Shown here: in pieces, positions 26,832 through 35,275 of the stretch
Position numbering within the stretch: the first letter of the stretch is position 1
Layout of the letters: each line of letters begins with the position of its first letter
DNA from: ELB16-189 sp018266435
Lineage (GTDB): Bacteria > Bacteroidota > Bacteroidia > Cytophagales > Cyclobacteriaceae
Length of the DNA stretch: 64,000 nt
Assembly (NCBI GenBank): GCA_030123525.1
Contig: CP126125.1
Location: 3,224,001 to 3,288,000, forward strand
Direction: 5' to 3'
Translations under genes and position numbers: made by a program
Notes under the pieces: generated by a model
What the model was told of the DNA's origin: nothing
Seen by the model: only the letters and a program-made list of their open reading frames with translations
Database searches by the model: none

Positions 26832-27719
26832 TCATTCCCCGATATTGTTGGATGAAGGATACGCATTCCTGAACTGAGTATAACTCTTAAGAATTTTTTC
26901 AGGCACCTCCATTTGAGGATAATGTCCACAGCCTGAAATTTCAATAACATCAGAACCAGGAATAAGCTCCTTATATCGTGCTACCATATGTGCTCCAGAA
27001 ACTGGGTCATCCAATCCATTAACAAGTCTTAGGGAACATTTTGCTTTTTGCAAAGCCGTAACCCAACGGTTTCGGTTTTGTTGTCTTTCAATAATATACC
27101 TGATCAACAAATGGCTTATCTCATGTCCGTTATTATATGTGATTACATCATAGAGGCTGTGCATTTCATCTTCTGAAGGTCTCGATTGACTCGGGAAAAG
27201 AATCGAAAAAGAAATAACAAATCTCTTGTAAGAGAACATCCTGGCCACTAATGAACCGAACCAACCAAGCAGCAATTTTTGTGTGCGAGTTGCTCTGTGT
27301 GTTTCTGGGAATAAACCTCCGTTAAGAAGACAGCAAGAAATGATTTTATTCTCGTGTCTATCTAATTGCCTCGCTAAAAGCTCTTGTGCAACTGTATCCC
27401 CGTAATCATGAGCAAGTAGATGATAGTGCTGTATTTGTAAATAAAAAAGCAACTGTTCAACCAGGTTGGCCTGATCCGTTATCGAATAATTATAAGTTTT
27501 TGGTTTGTCCGAAAAGCCAAATCCAATGAAGTCCAATGTTATAGTTTGATACGTTTGACTAAGAGTATCCCATACTTTATGCCAGTCCCATGATGAGGTT
27601 GGAAAACCATGAAGTAAAACAAGAGGCTCGCCACTTCCTTCAGTTAGATAAAATATTTTATAACCATTGTAGGTAAACGACTTGCCTTTTTTTCGCCATT
27701 GGTCAATTGAGTAGGTCAT
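26832..27719 (-). CDS. Alpha/beta hydrolase, MEST-like, with Asp nucleophile
   Basis: This is a 295-residue hydrolase. The oxyanion region is LLHGFPTSSWDW, and the nucleophile elbow reads AHDYGDTVAQELL, so the nucleophile is Asp105 rather than Ser. The catalytic His is in GCGHYPQME. Asp nucleophiles occur in epoxide hydrolases and haloalkane dehalogenases. The wider sequence (SSWDWHKVWDTL, LDFIGFGFSDKP, RQNRNRW) resembles the MEST/PEG1 group, whose substrate is unknown. The gene stands alone between a MITE-like repeat and an unknown gene, which fits acquisition by transfer. Confidence 0.85.
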   Translation of the reverse strand: MTYSIDQWRKKGKSFTYNGYKIFYLTEGSGEPLVLLHGFPTSSWDWHKVWDTLSQTYQTITLDFIGFGFSDKPKTYNYSITDQANLVEQLLFYLQIQHYHLLAHDYGDTVAQELLARQLDRHENKIISCCLLNGGLFPETHRATRTQKLLLGWFGSLVARMFSYKRFVISFSILFPSQSRPSEDEMHSLYDVITYNNGHEISHLLIRYIIERQQNRNRWVTALQKAKCSLRLVNGLDDPVSGAHMVARYKELIPGSDVIEISGCGHYPQMEVPEKILKSYTQFRNAYPSSNNIGE

Positions 27720-27893
27720 AACTGGTTGGATAGAGTGCCAAAAAAATTAGTCATTCTCAGAGGTGTGTAGGTTAGTCAGTCTTGTTTGGCATTGCTTACA
27801 ACACCAGTCTGTACTTATAAAGACAATACTTGAAAGAGTATTCGAGAAAAAAAAATATCTTTTTGCCACAAGCTGAAATGTATCTAATCTTTT

Positions 27894-27924
27894 TTTGCAT
27901 CTTAAAATAAAAAATATACTTTTA
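27894..27924 (+). promoter_or_regulatory. Promoter (TTTG-N19-TACTTTTA) for the unknown gene at 27934
   Basis: TTTG at 27894-27897 is followed after exactly 19 bases by TACTTTTA at 27917-27924. The -7 element ends only 9 bases before the ATG at 27934, so the transcript would be leaderless or nearly so. Confidence 0.6.
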
Positions 27925-27933
27925 GGGTAATAA

Positions 27934-28479
27934 ATGAAAAAACCCGTAGCCATAGTGCTCATTTTTGTATTCCTGTTTAATGTAATCGGGTACTATGGCA
28001 TTTATGTGGGACTGACTCACCACGCAAACAAAAAGGTAAGTCTGGCCATTGAAACCAGTTCATACAACCCCTCTGAAACAATAACAATCAAAATACCCCT
28101 TACCCTTCCCTATCCCATCCAAAATGGAATTGAATCATTAGCGGGAGATTTTGAATATAAAGGAGAATACTATAAACTGGTGCAACAGACTTATGAAAAA
28201 GACACAGTATATGTCGTTTGCTTGCGAAATATCGATCAGAAAAAGGCAGCAAAAGTTTTGTCAGATTTGGTAAAACAATCTACAGACCAGTCTTCTGCAC
28301 CTAATCAAAATACCAAATCAGTTATTGGCTTTTTAAAAGATTATAATCCGTCCATCGAGCAAATTAATTTGTTACCCCGGGCTGTAATTGGCATCAACCA
28401 ATTTTTTGAATCAACTCATTCAAAGATTATCGATCAAAAATATCCTGTTCCCACTCCTCCGCCTGATTTCATCTGCTGA
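27934..28479 (+). CDS. Unknown membrane-anchored or exported protein
   Basis: This is a 181-residue protein with an N-terminal hydrophobic segment (5-26) that could be a signal anchor. The rest is polar, with an amphipathic region around 105-130 and a C-terminal PVPTPPPDFIC. The ending PPPxFIC and the ITIKIPLTLPYPI segment look familiar from short Bacteroidota proteins, but I cannot name the family. A good promoter lies directly upstream. The 283 bases after it belong to the leader of the CMD operon. Confidence 0.65.
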   Translation: MKKPVAIVLIFVFLFNVIGYYGIYVGLTHHANKKVSLAIETSSYNPSETITIKIPLTLPYPIQNGIESLAGDFEYKGEYYKLVQQTYEKDTVYVVCLRNIDQKKAAKVLSDLVKQSTDQSSAPNQNTKSVIGFLKDYNPSIEQINLLPRAVIGINQFFESTHSKIIDQKYPVPTPPPDFIC

Positions 28480-28563
28480 TTTGCAGCAGGAAAATTCAAT
28501 TGTACAATCATTTGATGTGATTGGCACACTTTACCTTCTGTAAATCACCCGCCCGGTCCTATT

Positions 28564-28744
28564 AAAAGTCAGGGCTGGGGTTTCGGGTTTGACTTTTACA
28601 AAACTCAAATAAATAAACTAACGGACTGAAGGTGTAGCCCATATTAGGGTTTGGGTTACCATCTATGCAGCCGGTAAAGTTGATTTACAAAAAGAAGCAG
28701 TTGCCTGCTCGCGTAATTAGGGTTCGTGACAGGCGCTGCTTCTT
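28564..28744 (+). promoter_or_regulatory. Structured leader region of the CMD-TonB-MFS operon
   Basis: The 283 bases before the first CMD gene hold several ordered elements. AAAAGTCA (28564-28571) pairs with TGACTTTT (28590-28597) around a G-rich loop. The 11-mer ATTAGGGTTYG occurs twice, at 28643-28653 and 28716-28726. A long hairpin pairs AAGAAGCAG and GCCTG (28692-28707) with CAGGC and CTGCTTCTT (28730-28744), and the second ATTAGGGTTYG copy lies in its loop. The hairpin ends 18 bases before the start codon. No U-run follows on the plus strand, so it is not a simple terminator; an operator or RNA switch is possible. Confidence 0.45.
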
Positions 28745-28762
28745 ACTAACTAACCTACCCCA

Positions 28763-29320
28763 ATGCCGTACCTGCCTTTAGAAGAACACCTGCCCGGTAT
28801 CACCGGGTTGCTTGAGTATAGAAAAGATACTGCCGAGCCTATTCGAAACCTTACCCAGATTTTACTCCGCGGACCGTCAACTTTGACCGAAGCCGAGCGT
28901 GAGTTAATTGCCACCGTGGTATCCAGCGGCAATGCTTGTAAGTTTTGCACCCAAGCACACACTGCTGCTGCAGATCAATTGCTGGGCGAACAGGATACCA
29001 CACAAAAAGTAAAAGAAAACATTAACACCGCACCCGTTAGCGATAAAATGAAAGCGCTGTTAACCATCGCCTCGCAGGTGCAACAAAGCGGAAAAACCGT
29101 ATCCGAAAAATCCATACAACAAGCTAAAGCCGCAGGAGCTACAGATATTGAACTGCACGACACGGTGCTTATTGCTGCGCTTTTTTCATTATATAACCGA
29201 TATGTAGACGGCCTCTCTACGGTAACACCTACTGATCCTGAATTTTATAAACGGTTAGCCGAGCGAATTTCAAAAGGATACCTGCGCTTACCCCAAGGCT
29301 ACGATCATTTAAAAAAATAA
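28763..29320 (+). CDS. CMD/AhpD-like protein 1
   Basis: This is a 185-residue protein of the carboxymuconolactone decarboxylase fold, the peroxidase-related (AhpD-like) branch. It keeps the redox motif C-x2-C-x3-H as Cys59, Cys62 and His66 (NACKFCTQAH) and the preceding ERELIA helix. AhpD-type proteins reduce disulfides or peroxides using the CxxC pair. It is the first gene of the island, 23 bases before the TonB receptor. By eye its closest relative is copy 5 at 35276 (both have PGITG, SDKMKALL, TPTDP and similar tails), not the three copies in between. The substrate is unknown. Confidence 0.88.
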   Translation: MPYLPLEEHLPGITGLLEYRKDTAEPIRNLTQILLRGPSTLTEAERELIATVVSSGNACKFCTQAHTAAADQLLGEQDTTQKVKENINTAPVSDKMKALLTIASQVQQSGKTVSEKSIQQAKAAGATDIELHDTVLIAALFSLYNRYVDGLSTVTPTDPEFYKRLAERISKGYLRLPQGYDHLKK

Positions 29321-29343
29321 TTACCCTACAAAAAACAAAACTT

Positions 29344-32106
29344 ATGAAGATAATTCTTCCTGTACTTTTTATATTCATCACTTTACAAACCTGGGCACAG
29401 GAAAATACAATTACCGGCACAATCACTGACTCAAAAACAAACGATCCCGTAGCCGGAGCTAACATTTCAATAAAAGGAAAAATGGTTGGCACAACAACCG
29501 ATGCCAGTGGAAAATTTGTTTTAAAAACTTCCATATCCGCCCCCTTTACTCTCCTAGTTTCATTTGTTGGATTTCAAAAACAAGAAATAGAAATTACCAG
29601 TTCGAACCAGACCGTTTCGGTGTCATTAGTGCAGCAAAGCGAGTTGCTTAATGAGATGGTTATCACAGCCTCTCGTGTAGAAGAAAGCCGGTTACGATCT
29701 CCGGTAAGTATTGAAAAAATGGATTCAAAAATGATACGCGAAACACCTTCTATAAATTTTTACGATGGATTGCAAAACATTAAATCAGTAGAAATGGTGA
29801 CCAGCGGATTAACATTTAAGCAAATCAACACACGCGGTTTCAACAGCACCGGGAATCAACGCTTCCTTCAACTGGTTGATGGAGTTGACAACCAAACCCC
29901 CGGGTTAAATTTTGCTGTGGGAAATTTATTCGGATCATCTGACCTGGATATGGAAAGTGCAGAGATTATCCCGGGTTCTGCCTCGGCACTGTACGGCCCG
30001 GTAGCATTCAACGGGGTATTGATGATGCGCACAAAAAATCCATTTCAATATCAAGGGCTCAGTGCACAGGTAAAAACCGGAATGAATCACTTCAACGAAA
30101 AATATGCGAGCCCTACACCGCTTTACGATTTATCTATCCGTTATGCCAAAGCAGTCAATGACCGTTTTGCCTACAAAATAAATGCCTCCTACTTTTCAGG
30201 GTTAGATTGGTATGCCACTAATTATACCGATGTGGCATCTGGAACACCCCCTGCACAACGGGGAGACAATAACCCCGGACGCGATGCACTCAACATCTAT
30301 GGCGATGAAATCGTTCGCAACATTGGTGGGGTGAACGTTTCCCGCACCGGCTATGAAGAACGATTCCTGATGAATTACAATTCATACAGCCTGAAGTTAA
30401 ACGGTGCCCTGCATTATAAAGTGGGCAACAACATGGAGCTGATCTACCAATATAATTATAATCAGGGCCGGGCAGCTTATACCGGAAGCAATCGCTTTCA
30501 GCTAAACAATTTTAATTTTCAACAGCATCGGCTGGAGGCACGGGGAAGTAACTATTTTGTACGTGCCTATGCTAACCTGGAGAGTACCGGGCAATCCTAC
30601 AATGCAAAAGGCCTCGGTCAGCTAATTAACCGCACCTGGGTGCAAGACCTTAGCGGCAACGTGGTGAGCGAAAGCCAAGCCGACAATATGTGGTTTACCC
30701 GCTACAGCGATACCTATAACGGGAGCATCAGCGGTGTGACGGCTGCTGACCCTGTTGCAGCACGCTCCTTTGCCGACCAGGGAAGGTTTTTACCCGGCTC
30801 TGCCGATTTTGAAGCTCAGAAAAACAGGCTGATTTCTACTACTGGTTTAAACGGAGCCGGCATTATTAGTAAGAGTAAACTCTACCACATTGAGGGGCAG
30901 TATGACTTCAGCAATGAAATCAAATTTGTTGATGTATTGGCTGGCGGTAACTTCCGCATGTATGACATGAATACCATGGGTACTTTGCTGGATGACCTCA
31001 ACCACCCGATTACCATTAAAGAAGGTGGTGCTTTTGTGCAAGCCAGCAAGCGCTTACTGAATGATAATTTAAAAATCATGGGGTCTATCCGGTACGATAA
31101 AAATCAAAATTTTTACGGAAGGTTTACCCCTCGGGCCGCAGCTGTTTACACGGTGGCTTCTAACCATCATTTCCGTGCATCGTTTCAAACTGGTTTTCGC
31201 AATCCAACTCCAACAGATCAATACATCAAGCTGAACGCAGGAGTCATTACTATTCTTGGCGGAGTGCCTGACAACAGCCGTGGCATGAATGTGTACGAAA
31301 ATTCGTTTACCTCAACTTCCCTTGGTCCATTTTTCGGAGCATTTCAGGCAGCTGTATCGGGAGGTGCTACCCCCACACAAGCAATTAATCAAACCAAAGA
31401 CCTGTTGGTAAAATCAAATGTACCCTACATTAAGCCGGAGCGAGTACATACATTCGAAGTGGGATACCGAGGTGTTTATTCAGAAAAATTAATAGTTGAT
31501 ATGAATTATTACTTCAGCAGCTACACTGATTTTATTTTAAATCAAGTGGTGATGCAGCCTCAAAGCCCGGTCTTAGGTAATGATGGAACGATTAACCCTG
31601 CGGCAGCCAATGATTTGCTCAACGGCAATAGTCACTTGTTTCAACTGTACACCAATGCCAGTGATCGGGTTACTTCGCAAGGAGCAACCTTGGGGCTCAC
31701 CTATTTGTTGCCAAAAAATTATACCCTGGGAGCCAACACAACTTGGGCTGATTTTAATTTATTAAATGCTAACCCTAATAATATACCGGGTTTCAACACA
31801 CCCAAATGGCGAACCAATGTAACCTTTGGCAATAGCTCAGTTACCAACAACATCGGGTTTAATGTAGCCTGGAGATGGCAAGATGCTTTTGACTGGACCT
31901 CTTCATTCAACCAAATGGTGCCGGGAAGAATCAACGCTTATTCCATTGTTGATGCTCAGGTGAGTTATAAAATCCCTTCCATCAAATCGGTATTCAAACT
32001 GGGTGCTAACAATTTGCTCAACAACCAGGTTTATCAGGCATACGGATCACCGGCCATTGGGGCTATCTATTACCTCAGCATCACTTTTGATGAATTGCTG
32101 AGGTAA
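29344..32106 (+). CDS. TonB-dependent receptor with CarboxypepD-regulatory domain
   Basis: This is a 920-residue outer-membrane receptor. A signal peptide (1-18, ending TWA/QE) is followed by a carboxypeptidase-D regulatory-like domain (ITGTITDSKTNDPVAGANIS, ~22-100), a plug domain (~110-240, with NTRGFNSTGNQRFLQLVDGV) and a C-terminal beta-barrel ending in FDELLR. No SusD gene is adjacent, so this is not a standard glycan utilisation locus. The substrate is likely a small molecule or metal complex. It sits between CMD copy 1 and the MFS transporter and would provide outer-membrane entry for the pathway. Confidence 0.93.
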   Translation: MKIILPVLFIFITLQTWAQENTITGTITDSKTNDPVAGANISIKGKMVGTTTDASGKFVLKTSISAPFTLLVSFVGFQKQEIEITSSNQTVSVSLVQQSELLNEMVITASRVEESRLRSPVSIEKMDSKMIRETPSINFYDGLQNIKSVEMVTSGLTFKQINTRGFNSTGNQRFLQLVDGVDNQTPGLNFAVGNLFGSSDLDMESAEIIPGSASALYGPVAFNGVLMMRTKNPFQYQGLSAQVKTGMNHFNEKYASPTPLYDLSIRYAKAVNDRFAYKINASYFSGLDWYATNYTDVASGTPPAQRGDNNPGRDALNIYGDEIVRNIGGVNVSRTGYEERFLMNYNSYSLKLNGALHYKVGNNMELIYQYNYNQGRAAYTGSNRFQLNNFNFQQHRLEARGSNYFVRAYANLESTGQSYNAKGLGQLINRTWVQDLSGNVVSESQADNMWFTRYSDTYNGSISGVTAADPVAARSFADQGRFLPGSADFEAQKNRLISTTGLNGAGIISKSKLYHIEGQYDFSNEIKFVDVLAGGNFRMYDMNTMGTLLDDLNHPITIKEGGAFVQASKRLLNDNLKIMGSIRYDKNQNFYGRFTPRAAAVYTVASNHHFRASFQTGFRNPTPTDQYIKLNAGVITILGGVPDNSRGMNVYENSFTSTSLGPFFGAFQAAVSGGATPTQAINQTKDLLVKSNVPYIKPERVHTFEVGYRGVYSEKLIVDMNYYFSSYTDFILNQVVMQPQSPVLGNDGTINPAAANDLLNGNSHLFQLYTNASDRVTSQGATLGLTYLLPKNYTLGANTTWADFNLLNANPNNIPGFNTPKWRTNVTFGNSSVTNNIGFNVAWRWQDAFDWTSSFNQMVPGRINAYSIVDAQVSYKIPSIKSVFKLGANNLLNNQVYQAYGSPAIGAIYYLSITFDELLR

Positions 32107-32140
32107 ATGTGATTGGATGTTATACTCAAATTTTCTATGA

Positions 32141-33373
32141 ATGGATGACACGTTAAGAATACCTATCCGGAATCCAGCTTCGAAAATTACAGGATACTTA
32201 TGGCTGATGTTTGCCATCTGCCTGCTGGGTAATATACTGGCCGGAATGGCTTCTACATTGATGTCGGTCTATTTACCGGTAGTGGTCAAAGAGTTGTCGG
32301 GGTCAGTGGAAGATAGTGCATTGAGCCGGATGAGTGCATCGATTAATTCATTGTATTTCATTGGCTGGGCTGTTGGTGGATTAGTGTGGGGAGTCATCAG
32401 CGATCGGATCGGAAGGGCAAAATCATTGGCCTTATCGGTCAGTATGTATGGTGCCTTCACTTTTTTAAAAAGCCTTGCTCCATCTATTGAATTTATTTTT
32501 GTCTTTCAGTTTTTATGCGGGTTTGGTGTGGGCGGTGTGCTGGTAGTCAACACCACGTTGCTTTCTGAAGTGTGGCCATCCGCTACCCGCGCAGTGTTTA
32601 TTGGGTTGTTGTCCACCGGGTTTCCGGTTGGAATTTTTTCTTCCGGATTGGTCAATTACCTGATCTCCGGTTGGCGGCAAGGATTCATGATTGGAGCATT
32701 ACCCTTTTTGCTTGGTGTCCTTTCATTTTGGATGTTGAAAGAATCGGATAAATGGAAAGCTACCCAAATAACAGGAAATGAAAAGCTGAAGAAAACTGCT
32801 ATCCCTAAAAGTTCTCTTATAAACGGCATGATCATTTTTGGTTCTATGCTGATCGGGCTGTGGGCTATTTTCTCCTGGCTGCCCACATGGGTTCAAAGTA
32901 TTGTCATAAACTCTGATGGTCAAAAAGAACGCAGCCTAAGCATGATGTTATTGGGTGTAGGCGGATTGAGTGGTGGGGTTACCTCAGGATTAATCAGCAA
33001 CCGGTTTGGCATCCGTCAAGTGATGCTGGCCTGTTTTGGCGGATGTTTTCTAATTTCTTGTTTGCTGTTTCTGGGCAACACGTCATTTACTGTATTGACC
33101 GAAATTGAAATTGCTTCTTTGGCCTTTGTATTCGGCATAAGCCAGGGATCCCTTTCGGTTTACATCCCAATGCTGTTTCCGGTGGCCGTGCGGGCTACTG
33201 CCACCGGTTTGTGTTTCAATGCAGGCAGGTTTTTTACAGCCGTGGCCATATTTTTTGTTGGGTCATGGGTAATGGCTTTGGGTGGTTATGGTAATTCTCT
33301 GTTCACATTTTCATTCGTATTCCTGATTGGTCTTATATTCTTACTTATTTCAAATCACGATTCACAAACTTAA
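32141..33373 (+). CDS. MFS transporter of the CMD island
   Basis: This is a 410-residue transporter with about 12 membrane helices. The cytoplasmic loop 2 motif GVISDRIGRAKSLA is the MFS signature (GxxxDRxGR). Features such as GFGVGGVLVVNTTLLSEVWP and a conserved Arg resemble the aromatic-acid/H+ and sugar-porter branches. It lies 34 bases after the TonB receptor and 14 bases before CMD copy 2, and probably carries the same compound across the inner membrane. Import is more likely than export given its TonB partner, but this is inference. Confidence 0.88.
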   Translation: MDDTLRIPIRNPASKITGYLWLMFAICLLGNILAGMASTLMSVYLPVVVKELSGSVEDSALSRMSASINSLYFIGWAVGGLVWGVISDRIGRAKSLALSVSMYGAFTFLKSLAPSIEFIFVFQFLCGFGVGGVLVVNTTLLSEVWPSATRAVFIGLLSTGFPVGIFSSGLVNYLISGWRQGFMIGALPFLLGVLSFWMLKESDKWKATQITGNEKLKKTAIPKSSLINGMIIFGSMLIGLWAIFSWLPTWVQSIVINSDGQKERSLSMMLLGVGGLSGGVTSGLISNRFGIRQVMLACFGGCFLISCLLFLGNTSFTVLTEIEIASLAFVFGISQGSLSVYIPMLFPVAVRATATGLCFNAGRFFTAVAIFFVGSWVMALGGYGNSLFTFSFVFLIGLIFLLISNHDSQT

Positions 33374-33387
33374 AATAACAAAATAGC

Positions 33388-33933
33388 ATGGCACACATTC
33401 AAGTTCCCGAAGGGGTTCCCGGAATCCGTAGTTTAGTGATGTTTCGCCCTGAGACCGGACAATATTTGTACGAACTTGCCCAGGTTCTGCTTCGTGGCGA
33501 GTCACCACTCAGTGAAGCCGAACGTGAGCTGATTGCCGCGTATGTTTCTTCGCACAATGATTGTGTATTTTGCATGAGCAGTCATGCTGCCGCTGCCCGT
33601 TATCTCTTCAAAGACAAAAAGCAACTAGTTGATTTTGTGCTGACCGATTACCAATCAGCACCCATCAGCAATAAACTTAAAGCATTGCTCAACATAGCCG
33701 GAAAAGTTCAGGTTAACGGAAAAAATGTTTTGCCTGAAGATGTTGAAGAAGCCCGCAGACAAGGTGCTATTGACCGCGACATACATGATACCGTTTTACT
33801 TGCAGCTACATTCAGTATGTTCAATCGCTACGTGGACGGTCTTGCCAGCTTCACCCCCACTGACCCTCAGGCTTATGAAGAAATGGGGGTGCGACTAGGC
33901 GAAAAAGGGTATGCACTTCCCCACAACTCATAA
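33388..33933 (+). CDS. CMD/AhpD-like protein 2
   Basis: This is a 181-residue paralogue with Cys59, Cys62 and His66 (NDCVFCMSSH) and the ERELIA helix. It shares PGIRS, FRPETG and FNRYVDGLASFTPTDP with its neighbours and forms a subgroup with copies 3 and 4. It is 14 bases after the MFS gene and 58 bases before copy 3. The redox motif is intact, so it is likely active. Confidence 0.87.
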   Translation: MAHIQVPEGVPGIRSLVMFRPETGQYLYELAQVLLRGESPLSEAERELIAAYVSSHNDCVFCMSSHAAAARYLFKDKKQLVDFVLTDYQSAPISNKLKALLNIAGKVQVNGKNVLPEDVEEARRQGAIDRDIHDTVLLAATFSMFNRYVDGLASFTPTDPQAYEEMGVRLGEKGYALPHNS

Positions 33934-33991
33934 ATACCAGGCAAAAGCGTTGATAACGACCTTCACATTATACCTAAAACTATAAACCCGA

Positions 33992-34543
33992 ATGGCACAC
34001 ATTAAGTTACCCGAAGGACTCCCCGGCATTCGAGGGCCGATGGCCTTCAGGCCAGAAACTGCGAAACCACTCAATGAGTTGGCTGAAGTTTTGTTGAGAA
34101 GCGAGAACTCTCTATCGCGGGGTGAGCGTGAACTCATTGCCACGTTTGTCTCCTCTCTCAATAATTGTTTTTTCTGTCAGAATGCTCACGGAGGAATTGC
34201 CCAGCATTACCTGCAATGTGATCTTCAATACATTGATTCTATAAAAAATGATTATCGATCTAGCGATCTCTCTGATAAACTAAAGACGTTGTTATCCATT
34301 GCGGCCAGCGTGCAAAATGGGGGTAAACAAGTAACAACCGAGCAAATTGAAAAAGCAAAATCATTGGGTGCAACTGATATTGAAATTCACGATACCGTAT
34401 TAATCGCTGCCGCTTTTTGCATGTTCAACCGATACGTAGATGGGCTGGGAACCTGGGCGCCACAAGACCGCAACATCTATGTGGAGCGCGGGCCGAGAAG
34501 GGCAGCTGAAGGCTACATCAATTTTGATTTATACAAACAATAG
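33992..34543 (+). CDS. CMD/AhpD-like protein 3
   Basis: This is a 183-residue paralogue with Cys59, Cys62 and His66 (NNCFFCQNAH). It belongs with copies 2 and 4 by its PGIRG, FRPETAK and FNRYVDGLGTWAP segments. WAP replaces the TPT of copies 1, 2 and 5, a difference near the putative active-site cavity shared only with copy 4. The short gene remnant at 34563 follows after 19 bases. Confidence 0.87.
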   Translation: MAHIKLPEGLPGIRGPMAFRPETAKPLNELAEVLLRSENSLSRGERELIATFVSSLNNCFFCQNAHGGIAQHYLQCDLQYIDSIKNDYRSSDLSDKLKTLLSIAASVQNGGKQVTTEQIEKAKSLGATDIEIHDTVLIAAAFCMFNRYVDGLGTWAPQDRNIYVERGPRRAAEGYINFDLYKQ

Positions 34544-34562
34544 TTAACCTAAAGAAAATATT

Positions 34563-34706
34563 ATGAAAATCGCAACTGTACCCGTGGGAAGCACTCCACG
34601 TCCCAAATACCTCATCGAAGCAATGGGTGCACATGCTAACGGGCCGATCCTTGAAAATGAATTGGCACGAGTTGAAGGTACACTACTCGCAGAAAAAAAA
34701 TTTTAA
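34563..34706 (+). pseudogene. N-terminal remnant of a cobalamin-independent methionine synthase-like (MetE/epoxyalkane:CoM transferase-type) enzyme
   Basis: A 47-codon frame runs from ATG 34563 to TAA 34706. It begins MKIATVPVGSTPRPKYLIEA, which matches the start of MetE-family proteins of the archaeal/epoxyalkane:coenzyme M transferase type (TEPIGSIPRPxxLIxA). The full enzymes have about 350-380 residues and use a zinc-bound thiol chemistry. Here the homology breaks after about 38 residues and the frame ends in an A-run and a stop, with CMD copy 4 starting 12 bases later. It looks like a deleted gene whose 5' end and ribosome start survive. A short functional peptide cannot be excluded. Confidence 0.6.
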
Positions 34707-34718
34707 ATTTGTTTATAT

Positions 34719-35273
34719 ATGCCACACATTAACTTACCAAAAGAATATCCGGGAATACGAAGCCTGTTTATTTATCGTCCGGAAACCGCAGCACCACTCA
34801 ATGGGCTAGTTCAACAACTGTTATACTCCCCTCACCCAACGTTGAGTCAGGGTGAGCGTGAGTTAATTGCCACTTATGTTTCCAGTTTAAACCACTGTAA
34901 ATACTGCTCTACCATTCACGGAGCCATTGCTAAACATCACCTTCACAATGGCAATGTGGTAGAAAAAGTAAAAGCAAATCCTGATGATGCCCCAATCAGC
35001 AAAAAGTTAAAATCACTGATGAAAATTGCCGGTAAAGTACAAATAAGCGGTAAGGAAGTTTTGCCAAGCGATATCGAAGCCGCCCGAAACGAAGGAGCTA
35101 CAGATATTGAAATACACGATACAGTTTTGATTGCTGCTACCTTTTGCATGTTCAATCGGTATGTGGATGGGCTGGCAACATGGGCCCCCGATGATCTTGA
35201 AGTGTACGACCGTATGGGAAAACAACGGGCTGAAGAAGGATACCTTACCCCACCATTTAAAATAAAATCATAG
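34719..35273 (+). CDS. CMD/AhpD-like protein 4
   Basis: This is a 184-residue paralogue with Cys60, Cys63 and His67 (NHCKYCSTIH); the one-residue shift comes from an insertion near residue 40 (YSPHPTLSQG). It groups with copy 3 (ATWAPDD near the end). It starts 12 bases after the MetE-like remnant, which could be the result of the deletion. Copy 5 follows after 2 bases. Confidence 0.87.
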   Translation: MPHINLPKEYPGIRSLFIYRPETAAPLNGLVQQLLYSPHPTLSQGERELIATYVSSLNHCKYCSTIHGAIAKHHLHNGNVVEKVKANPDDAPISKKLKSLMKIAGKVQISGKEVLPSDIEAARNEGATDIEIHDTVLIAATFCMFNRYVDGLATWAPDDLEVYDRMGKQRAEEGYLTPPFKIKS

Positions 35274-35275
35274 CC

